Source: an uncultured Candidatus Planktophila sp. (GTDB lineage: Bacteria > Actinomycetota > Actinomycetes > Nanopelagicales > Nanopelagicaceae). Taken from it: a DNA stretch of 11,633 nucleotides. Of the stretch, positions 6,620-11,633 are shown piece after piece. The first letter of the stretch is position 1; each line of letters begins with the position of its first letter. The stretch is from positions 1-11,633 of the forward strand of contig CALEZA010000144.1 in assembly GCA_937927965.1 (NCBI GenBank), read 5' to 3'. The translations under genes were made by a program, and so were the position numbers. Under the pieces are notes generated by a model. The model worked only from the letters and a program-made list of their open reading frames with translations, was not told the DNA's origin and ran no database searches.

Positions 6620-8953
6620 TTAGAGAACTAATTCGTACGATGGATTGAGAATGACGAGAGTTCCGTCTTCTTCTCCGACCATACCTTCTGCACGAATTTC
6701 CATACCTACTTCAAGACCCGCAATTTCACGACGACCTAAGAAGTTCAGTGTGACTCCACCAGTCTCATCCCACACTTCAACCTGAAGCGTTGGTGCACTT
6801 CCACGAGGAGCGGTGGAAAGTGAAGTTACTCTTCCTTGAACATGTGCACGCTTTCTCCACTCAATCTTTCCGATTGGAGTGATGTGCTCGGCATAGTGAC
6901 TGATTGGAGTAAATGGCATATCAGCACGAGTAACAGCAGGCTTCACAGCTTCTTGGACGGGCGTTGCCTGCTCGTGAGATTCATGAACAATGGTCTTTCC
7001 AGAAGTGATGTTGTTGACATCGAAAGGAATAATTGTTGCAACAACCCGCTTGAGTTGTGAGATTGGTGCTGCAATTTCTTCAGCTGTTTGATCATGCAGC
7101 AAGCGACCTAGGAAGCGTGAATAAGAACGGCGTGGGAGCAAGAGAGTCAGTTCCACATCAGGCTTTTCAGTCTTACGAATTGCGTAATCCATCGCTGAGT
7201 TAGCAATTCGACGATCCGGACAATCGATAAGCTCCAATGGCACATCTTCCAAAGCTTCAGATTCAGCCCATGCCTTCTGGATATCTTCTGCATGGCGATC
7301 ATCAATCACAAAGTGAACAGCCTTGATTTTGTGTGGCTTGAGACTGCGTGCATAGCGCACAGCTCCCACTGTTGCTAGATCGACATTGTCGACCAAGATT
7401 GTCACATCATGGCGAGCAATCGAAGTTGCTCTCTCTTGCTCATCTTTAACCTTGAGAGCTTCTTGTTCACGAACATACTGCTTACGGAATCTCAGGAATG
7501 TGAAGACAAGTATTGGAGCTGCCAACAACACCATCCAGGCACCTTCACTGAATTTCACAATAGAGAAGATCACTACAACGATAAAGGAAACAGTTGCAGA
7601 TAATCCGTTGATAACAACCTTCCACCGCCAGTTTTCAGGACGGGTTCGCAAGGCATGCTTGGTCATTCCAGCGCCAGCGAGTGTGAATCCTGTAAAGACT
7701 CCAAGAGCATAGAAGGCGACAAGGTGCTCAACTGAGCCTTGAGTCAAAGTAACAAGACCAAGACCACCCGCTGAGAGAAGCAAGATTCCATTGGAAAATG
7801 CCAAGCGGTGACCGCGCTTGGTGAGCTGTCGAGGCAGATATCCATCTGTTGCAACGAAGTTCACGAGCAATGGGAATGCGCTATAGGTGGTGTTAGCTCC
7901 TGCGAAGAGAATAAGCATCGTCGCCGCTTGCACCAAAATAAACATCACTGCACCAAATGTGCCTGATCCAAGTGCCGCCTTTGCAATCTGAGAGATCACA
8001 GTTGGTGATTCATCTTCATAAGGAACTGCATGAATATGGCTTGCAAACCATGAGACTCCGAGGACAAGAGAACCTAGGAGTGTGCTCATAATTACCATCG
8101 TGCGCTTGGCGTTGGTGTGCTCTGGCGCCTTAAAGAGAGCCACACCATCTGAAATTGCTTCAAGACCTGTCAGTGATGAACCACCATTTGCAAATGCTCG
8201 AAGAAGTATAAAGATTGCTGCAGCAGTCATAAGACCTTGTTCTTGTCCGATGTGGACTGCACCTTCTGCATAAGGATCGAGAACTGGAAGTGTTCCGTTG
8301 ATTAGTCGCCATGTGCCCATACCAAAGACAATTGCCATACAACCAACGAAGAAATAGGTAGGAGCAGCAAAAGCTTTTCCAGCTTCTTTGACTCCGCGCA
8401 GATTTCCAAAAGTGAGGAATGCAATCACTGCAAAAATCATCTCCATCTTGAGATGTTCAAGGCTTGGGAAGGTAGAGATGATTGCTGCAACACCCGCAGC
8501 AGATTGCACAGCAACAGTCACGATGTAATCGAGCATGAGTGCAACAGCTGCGACCTGTGCCACTACTGGTCCAAAGTTATCTCGCGCAACAATGTATGCG
8601 CCGCCTGTCTTTGTGTAAACATCGATCACATTGCGATAGGAAAGAGTGAGAAGAGTCAGGATGATGAGGACGACTGCTGTCATCGGCATCAAGATGCCAA
8701 ATGCTGCCAAACCAAAAGCTGGAAGAAGGGCGATAAGAATCTGTTCAGATCCATAAGCAGAAGATGAGATGCAATCTGAGGAGAGGATTCCAAGTGCGTA
8801 TCTCTTATCAAGACGCTGATGGCTCAAGGTGTGGCGGTTATGTGGGGCGCCAAGGAAGGCCCGTTTAATCTTGTAGCGAAGGGGATCCTTCAGGTGTGCA
8901 TGCTCCTGCAGCACAACAGGCGCAGGTGCTCCATCCGTCCACGACTTCGCCAC
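6620..8953 (-). CDS. KimA/APC-type permease fused to USP-like and OB-fold domains
   Basis: This is a 777-residue multi-domain membrane protein. Residues about 53-490 form an APC-superfamily permease with about 12 membrane segments; the first carries the SSDCISSSAYGSE motif (58-70), and GGSSLTGLEAISDG (257-270) is a further APC/KimA-like element. Residues about 514-645 resemble a universal-stress-like cytoplasmic domain (HDVTILVDNVDLA, later RYARSLKPHKIKAVHF). A charged, proline-containing linker follows (about 648-695). Residues about 696-777 form an OB-fold: VQGRVTSLS, VEVWDETGGVTLNFLGRR and IRAEGMVGEEDGTLVILN. KimA relatives import potassium and some are inhibited by c-di-AMP; potassium as substrate here is inference. 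The OB module resembles proteins that Actinobacteria usually encode separately. The GTG start is supported by GAGGGAG 5 nt upstream, unlike the leaderless neighbours. It ends 3 bp from tadA, convergently. Confidence 0.85.
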   Translation of the reverse strand: MAKSWTDGAPAPVVLQEHAHLKDPLRYKIKRAFLGAPHNRHTLSHQRLDKRYALGILSSDCISSSAYGSEQILIALLPAFGLAAFGILMPMTAVVLIILTLLTLSYRNVIDVYTKTGGAYIVARDNFGPVVAQVAAVALMLDYIVTVAVQSAAGVAAIISTFPSLEHLKMEMIFAVIAFLTFGNLRGVKEAGKAFAAPTYFFVGCMAIVFGMGTWRLINGTLPVLDPYAEGAVHIGQEQGLMTAAAIFILLRAFANGGSSLTGLEAISDGVALFKAPEHTNAKRTMVIMSTLLGSLVLGVSWFASHIHAVPYEDESPTVISQIAKAALGSGTFGAVMFILVQAATMLILFAGANTTYSAFPLLVNFVATDGYLPRQLTKRGHRLAFSNGILLLSAGGLGLVTLTQGSVEHLVAFYALGVFTGFTLAGAGMTKHALRTRPENWRWKVVINGLSATVSFIVVVIFSIVKFSEGAWMVLLAAPILVFTFLRFRKQYVREQEALKVKDEQERATSIARHDVTILVDNVDLATVGAVRYARSLKPHKIKAVHFVIDDRHAEDIQKAWAESEALEDVPLELIDCPDRRIANSAMDYAIRKTEKPDVELTLLLPRRSYSRFLGRLLHDQTAEEIAAPISQLKRVVATIIPFDVNNITSGKTIVHESHEQATPVQEAVKPAVTRADMPFTPISHYAEHITPIGKIEWRKRAHVQGRVTSLSTAPRGSAPTLQVEVWDETGGVTLNFLGRREIAGLEVGMEIRAEGMVGEEDGTLVILNPSYELVL

Positions 8954-8965
8954 AGTGACTCCCTC
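8954..8965 (-). promoter_or_regulatory. Ribosome binding site for the permease gene
   Basis: GAGGGAG (8959-8965 on the minus strand) lies 5 nt before the GTG at 8953. This is the only first gene in the window with a well-placed Shine-Dalgarno site and no TANNNT box next to its start. A possible -10 box TAAGAT (minus strand, 9011-9016) would give a leader of roughly 50 nt and would overlap the gabD start; this is speculative. Confidence 0.6.
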
Positions 8966-9003
8966 TGCCAGGCACCTCAGTACCTATTTATTACCCGATT
9001 TAG

Positions 9004-9016
9004 TAGGCTCATCTTA
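9004..9016 (+). promoter_or_regulatory. gabD promoter, leaderless type
   Basis: TAGGCT (9004-9009) is followed by exactly 6 nt and the gabD ATG at 9016. There is no Shine-Dalgarno site. No -35 box is evident near 8981-8986. Confidence 0.6.
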
Positions 9017-10434
9017 TGCGCACTCAGTTATATATAGATGGCCAATGGGTAGATGGATCTGGCACGGTCGATGTGATTGATCCAAGCGATGGCAGCGTAA
9101 TTGCCGCTGTAGCCACCTCAAGCGATGAGCAGAACACCGCTGCAATTGCCGCTGCCGAGAAGGCAAGTGCCAGCTGGGCCAAGGTCGCCCCTCGCGTTAA
9201 GGGTGAGATCCTCCGCAAAGCTTTCGAGATTATGGTCGCAGAGGCTGACCAACTGGCTGAGCTAATTTCTCGTGAAAATGGAAAGGCCCTTCCTGATGCA
9301 AAAGGCGAGGTGATGTATGCAGCGGAGTTCTTCCGTTGGTTCTCTGAGGAAGCCGTTCGCACATCAGGTGATTTCCGCATGGCACCTGCAGGCGATAAGC
9401 GAATCTTGGTTACACACCAACCAATAGGTGTCTCACTACTTATTACTCCATGGAATTTCCCTGCAGGTATGGCAACTCGCAAGATTGGTCCAGCAGTTGC
9501 TGCAGGCTGCACGATGATTCTTAAACCAGCGGGTGAAACACCACTGACTGCGCTCGCTATTGCAGACATTATGGAGCGAGCAGGACTTCCTGCGGGAGTT
9601 CTCAATGTAATCCTTCCTGCTCAGACAGGACCTGCAATTAGTGCAATGCTTCATGATTCAAGAATTAAGAATCTCTCCTTCACAGGATCTACCTATGTCG
9701 GCAAGATTTTGTTACGAGAGGCAGCAGATCAAGTAATTCGCTGCTCAATGGAGCTCGGCGGAAATGCACCATTTGTAGTTCTCGATGATGCAAATATTGA
9801 AGAAGCTGTCAAAGGTTTGATGCTTGCAAAGATGCGAAATGGTGGAGCTGCCTGCACAGCAGCAAATCGAATCTATGTTGCTCGATCAATCGGAGATCGA
9901 TTTATTGCCGAGTTTGCCAAAGCAATGTCCTCTATGAAAATGGGTGTTGGTCGAGAAAGTGGAGTAACACTTGGAGCAAGCGTCTCTCTCAAAGAGCGCA
10001 ATAAGATTGCAGAGCTTGTTGATGGAGCAACTTCTAGAGGCGCCAAAGTCCACACAGGTGGCACAACTCCTGAAGGTCCAGGAGCTTTCTATCCTCCAAC
10101 AGTGATTGAAGTATCTAAAGACGATGAGATTCTCGCTAACGAAGTCTTTGGTCCAGTAGCTCCCATCGTCCTCTTTGACACGGATGAAGAAGCGCTGAAG
10201 CTAGCTAACGACACCGAATACGGTCTTATCAGTTATGTTTATTCTGAAGATCTCAAGAGAGCTATTCGCTTTGCAGAGGGAATTGAAGCGGGCATGGTGG
10301 GAATTAATCGAGGATTGCTCTCAGATCCTGCAGCGCCATTTGGTGGTGTGAAGCAATCAGGTCTTGGCCGTGAAGGCGGATTCGATGGAATCCATGAATT
10401 CCTTCAGACTAAATACATTGGTGTTGAGATTTAG
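9016..10434 (+). CDS. gabD: Succinate-semialdehyde dehydrogenase family aldehyde dehydrogenase
   Basis: This 472-residue cytoplasmic aldehyde dehydrogenase most resembles NAD(P)-dependent succinate-semialdehyde dehydrogenases, which feed GABA-derived carbon into the TCA cycle as succinate. Key residues are Asn147 in TPWNFP, Lys170 in ILKPAGETPL (168-177), the FTGST turn (222-226), general base Glu246 in MELGGNAPF (245-253) and the catalytic Cys280 in NGGAACTAANR (275-285). The usual ALDH cysteine signature has Gln or Glu two residues before the cysteine; here it is Ala278. The C-terminus has the usual PFGGVKQSGLGREGG segment. The family is complete in length. Substrate assignment rests on overall resemblance; another semialdehyde is possible. 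No GABA transaminase or GABA transporter is nearby. It diverges from the permease gene and ends 4 bp from the convergent PGPGW-type gene. Confidence 0.85.
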   Translation: MRTQLYIDGQWVDGSGTVDVIDPSDGSVIAAVATSSDEQNTAAIAAAEKASASWAKVAPRVKGEILRKAFEIMVAEADQLAELISRENGKALPDAKGEVMYAAEFFRWFSEEAVRTSGDFRMAPAGDKRILVTHQPIGVSLLITPWNFPAGMATRKIGPAVAAGCTMILKPAGETPLTALAIADIMERAGLPAGVLNVILPAQTGPAISAMLHDSRIKNLSFTGSTYVGKILLREAADQVIRCSMELGGNAPFVVLDDANIEEAVKGLMLAKMRNGGAACTAANRIYVARSIGDRFIAEFAKAMSSMKMGVGRESGVTLGASVSLKERNKIAELVDGATSRGAKVHTGGTTPEGPGAFYPPTVIEVSKDDEILANEVFGPVAPIVLFDTDEEALKLANDTEYGLISYVYSEDLKRAIRFAEGIEAGMVGINRGLLSDPAAPFGGVKQSGLGREGGFDGIHEFLQTKYIGVEI

Positions 10435-10438
10435 AAGA

Positions 10439-10699
10439 TCACTTCTTCTTACGAACTTTGTTGACCGCATTTGAGACATGAGTCTTGGTGCGGTTAAGAA
10501 GAACCTCAGCCCATGCAAACTCTGTTGCAAGTAAGGCAAAACCCGCGATCATCAAAGGAATCCCTGGAATAACTGGAAGTACAAGACCAGTGATGCCGAG
10601 TCCGACTAAAGTTGTTCCCACTGTAGCAACAACAACCCATCTGACAGGATGAGGCAGTCTCTTCCAGTTGTTCTTAACCCAGAGCCAGCGTGTGCGCAT
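10439..10699 (-). CDS. Small PGPGW-type transmembrane protein
   Basis: This is an 86-residue membrane protein of unknown function. A basic N-terminus (MRTRWLWVKNNWKRLPHPVR) precedes two hydrophobic segments at about 20-40 and 45-60. The motif around the second segment, IPGIPLMIAGFALLATEF (44-61) followed by AWAE, matches the PGPGW family pattern of a Pro-Gly turn, a hydrophobic run and ATEF-WAE; the family's usual PGPG is PGIP here. The C-terminus is strongly basic (NKVRKKK), which predicts both ends on the cytoplasmic side. The ATG at 10699 lies 4 bp after the stop of the upstream 112-residue gene and 6 nt behind its own -10 box, so it could be read both from the upstream transcript and from a leaderless one. 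Confidence 0.8.
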   Translation of the reverse strand: MRTRWLWVKNNWKRLPHPVRWVVVATVGTTLVGLGITGLVLPVIPGIPLMIAGFALLATEFAWAEVLLNRTKTHVSNAVNKVRKKK

Positions 10700-10711
10700 G
10701 GAGTTATTCTA
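10700..10711 (-). promoter_or_regulatory. Internal leaderless promoter of the PGPGW-type gene
   Basis: TAGAAT (10706-10711, minus strand), with a TATA run just upstream, ends exactly 6 nt before the ATG at 10699. It overlaps the last codons and the stop codon of the upstream 112-residue gene. There is no Shine-Dalgarno site, which favours independent leaderless transcription over simple operon read-through. Confidence 0.6.
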
Positions 10712-11042
10712 TATTCATATTTGCTTGCATCAGGATTTCTGCTTCAGCTTGGGCAAAGAATTCAGGAAGTACGGCTTTTTTCGAAGATTTGCGCCAACCC
10801 ATACGCGTCCAGGAAGCTCCTCCAATTAGAAGATTATTTGCTTTGATTTGAAAAGCGCAACCTAAAGGTGTCAACTTGAATTGGACCGGGATGCCACGGA
10901 TTTCAAGATCGAGAGTCTTTACTGCAAGCAGCTTGCTGGCTCTCTCCTCGTACCGTTTGGAATTTTGCTCAAGCAGTAGGTAAATGAAGTTGAAGTATTT
11001 AGATTCCCATTCCTCATCACCGATTTCCGAGTTCTTCTCCAT
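10704..11042 (-). CDS. Hypothetical protein, 112 residues
   Basis: I do not recognise this protein. It is predicted soluble: there is no signal peptide and no membrane segment. The N-terminal 40 residues are highly charged and probably helical (EEWESKYFNFIYLLLEQNSK then RYEERASKLLA). The middle looks like a small beta-rich unit (TLDLEIRGIPVQFKL, then GCAFQIKANN), and the C-terminus is helical (VLPEFFAQAEAEILMQ). It has one cysteine, Cys62. It looks like a real gene because it has a leaderless-type promoter 6 nt before its ATG, fits tightly between neighbours (14 bp and 4 bp) and uses codons like the rest of the window. It lies between a secreted orphan and a membrane protein, but a shared function cannot be shown. 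Confidence 0.7.
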   Translation of the reverse strand: MEKNSEIGDEEWESKYFNFIYLLLEQNSKRYEERASKLLAVKTLDLEIRGIPVQFKLTPLGCAFQIKANNLLIGGASWTRMGWRKSSKKAVLPEFFAQAEAEILMQANMNIE

Positions 11043-11054
11043 GGCCTGACTTTA
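11043..11054 (-). promoter_or_regulatory. Leaderless promoter of the 112-residue hypothetical gene
   Basis: TAAAGT (11049-11054, minus strand) ends exactly 6 nt before the ATG at 11042. It is the same hexamer as the tadA -10 box. It lies in the 14-bp gap just after the stop codon of the upstream secreted-protein gene. Confidence 0.6.
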
Positions 11055-11056
11055 TC

Positions 11057-11512
11057 TCAGTTCCCACAGTCAAAGGTGAGTGTTTTCTCTGAAATTACTT
11101 TGGGCGTTTTCATTATTTTCCCATTTATGGTTGCTGTTGCATAAGCAATTCCGTAATACCTACTGTCTTTGCGACTAATGCATACTGAATAGGTTTTCTG
11201 GTTCTTGATAACCTGGTTTGCTGCAATAAAGCCTCTCACGATAGAACTAGTGATGCGCACTCGGTGATCGCTGAAAAGCCCGACTTTATGAATTTCAACC
11301 GTCAGCGTTAAATTAATCATGGGCTTATCACACTGCGAGCGCGCATTAATCTTAACGGCCCGAATCCCCTGAGTACGCAGAAGACTCTTGGAGATATGAG
11401 GATCATCAATCCTGATATTGCACTTTGAAGTGGGCGGTGTGACAGCCTGCCCAGGCGCGAGAATAATGAAGTTAAATGCAAATAGGAGCAGCACAGAAGC
11501 GGGAAATTTCAT
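11057..11512 (-). CDS. Hypothetical secreted protein with four cysteines
   Basis: This is a 151-residue protein I cannot assign to a family. The N-terminus is a clear Sec signal peptide: MKFPAS, a hydrophobic core of LLLFAFNFIILA (8-19), then a likely signal peptidase I site after GQA (21-23). There is no lipobox cysteine, so it should be released or wall-associated rather than lipidated. The mature part is about 128 residues, with cysteines at 31, 61, 111 and 149, enough for two disulfides. It alternates in a beta-strand-like way (INLTLTVEIHKVG, HRVRITSSIVRG, YGIAYATATING), suggesting an extracellular beta-sandwich. It is the first of three same-strand small genes and follows the tRNA-Ser gene. 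The start is supported by a -10 box 6 nt upstream. Confidence 0.75.
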   Translation of the reverse strand: MKFPASVLLLFAFNFIILAPGQAVTPPTSKCNIRIDDPHISKSLLRTQGIRAVKINARSQCDKPMINLTLTVEIHKVGLFSDHRVRITSSIVRGFIAANQVIKNQKTYSVCISRKDSRYYGIAYATATINGKIMKTPKVISEKTLTFDCGN

Positions 11513-11524
11513 CCCAGGAAGATA
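11513..11524 (-). promoter_or_regulatory. Leaderless promoter of the secreted-protein gene
   Basis: TATCTT (11519-11524, minus strand) ends exactly 6 nt before the ATG at 11512. There is no Shine-Dalgarno site at the right distance. No strong -35 box is visible around 11542-11547. Confidence 0.6.
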
Positions 11525-11530
11525 TGAAAC

Positions 11531-11563
11531 TAACGGGCGAGAGAGAATCAGGAGAGCCCGTCA
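11531..11563 (-). terminator. Possible terminator hairpin after tRNA-Ser
   Basis: On the minus strand TGACGGGC pairs with GCCCGTTA (11531-11538 with 11556-11563) to give an 8-bp stem, including one G-T pair, with a 17-nt loop. A short T-containing stretch (GTTTCAT) follows. It lies between the tRNA-Ser 3' end and the next promoter, where a terminator would be expected, but the large loop and poor T tract make it weak. Confidence 0.35.
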
Positions 11564-11581
11564 CACCACGGTAGGTAACTG

Positions 11582-11633
11582 CGGAGGATGAGGGATTTGA
11601 ACCCTCGATAGGTTTCCCTATACACGCTTTCCA
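11582..11633 (-). tRNA. tRNA-Ser(GGA), 3' portion; 5' part outside window
   Basis: On the minus strand the visible part starts in the anticodon loop (T, anticodon GGA, AA) and continues with the 3' anticodon stem GCGTG. A long variable arm with stem ATAGG/CCTAT and a GAAA loop follows. The T arm has stem GAGGG/CCCTC (11602-11606 and 11590-11594) with loop TTCAAAT. The acceptor strand is ATCCTCC (11583-11589) and the discriminator base G is at 11582. The long variable arm plus G73 indicates serine rather than leucine. CCA is not encoded: the bases after the discriminator are CAG. The D arm and 5' acceptor strand are outside the window, so the anticodon call rests on the loop frame alone. Confidence 0.88.

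Noticed and set aside
8954..9015. Possible c-di-AMP (ydaO-type) riboswitch upstream of the KimA-like permease
   Set aside because: Only 62 bp separate the two start codons, too short for that riboswitch, and no matching conserved blocks are visible.
9024..9605. 193-codon open frame on the minus strand, antisense to the start of gabD
   Set aside because: It lies wholly inside a well-supported dehydrogenase gene, its product is rich in Ala and Ser with no recognisable motif, and no TANNNT box or Shine-Dalgarno site precedes it.
11068..11073. TTGACT on the minus strand as a -35 box for the 112-residue gene
   Set aside because: The hexamer is good, but only 13 nt separate it from the TAAAGT -10 box, shorter than a working spacer of about 16-18 nt.
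1..11633. CRISPR array, insertion sequence, toxin-antitoxin pair or defence system
   Set aside because: No direct-repeat array, terminal inverted repeats, transposase, integrase or recognisable toxin-antitoxin genes are present on either strand.

Overview
The window looks like a piece of a small, streamlined actinobacterial chromosome of moderate GC content. The best guess is the freshwater acI group (Nanopelagicales, e.g. Planktophila or Nanopelagicus relatives). This rests on the actinobacterial flavour of the proteins (a KimA-like permease with an OB-fold module, an ACT-type malic enzyme, a PGPGW membrane protein), very tight gene packing, and a -10 box of the form TANNNT placed so close to start codons that most first genes appear to be leaderless. 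The taxonomic call is inference. Nearly every base is coding. The longest gaps are 62 and 69 bp, and several genes overlap by 1 bp or, tail to tail, by 56 bp.

Layout, left to right. A kynureninase gene (kynU, minus strand, 3' part outside the window) diverges from a two-gene plus-strand operon of uup (ABC-F ATPase) and a YdcZ/DUF606-type membrane transporter. This operon collides tail to tail with a minus-strand operon, upp (uracil phosphoribosyltransferase) - malic enzyme - DedA-family membrane protein, whose members are joined by 1-bp TAATG overlaps. upp diverges from tadA (tRNA adenosine deaminase) across 29 bp. tadA converges on a long minus-strand gene encoding a KimA/APC-type permease fused to a cytoplasmic USP-like domain and a C-terminal OB-fold. 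That gene diverges from gabD (succinate-semialdehyde dehydrogenase family). gabD converges on three small minus-strand genes: a PGPGW-type membrane protein, a 112-residue orphan and a secreted four-cysteine orphan. The window ends in the 3' part of a minus-strand tRNA-Ser(GGA).

The genes are mostly housekeeping: pyrimidine salvage, tRNA wobble editing, ribosome-associated ATPase, central carbon metabolism (malate to pyruvate, succinate semialdehyde to succinate), tryptophan catabolism and membrane transport. There is no CRISPR array, insertion sequence, phage gene or obvious defence system. The most notable features are (i) a window-wide promoter grammar, with TANNNT exactly 6 nt before the start codon at six genes and 7-8 nt at two more, while operon-internal genes mostly carry Shine-Dalgarno sites; (ii) a kynU/uup divergent promoter whose two -10 boxes share bases; and (iii) the permease/OB-fold fusion, which appears to join proteins encoded separately in other Actinobacteria.
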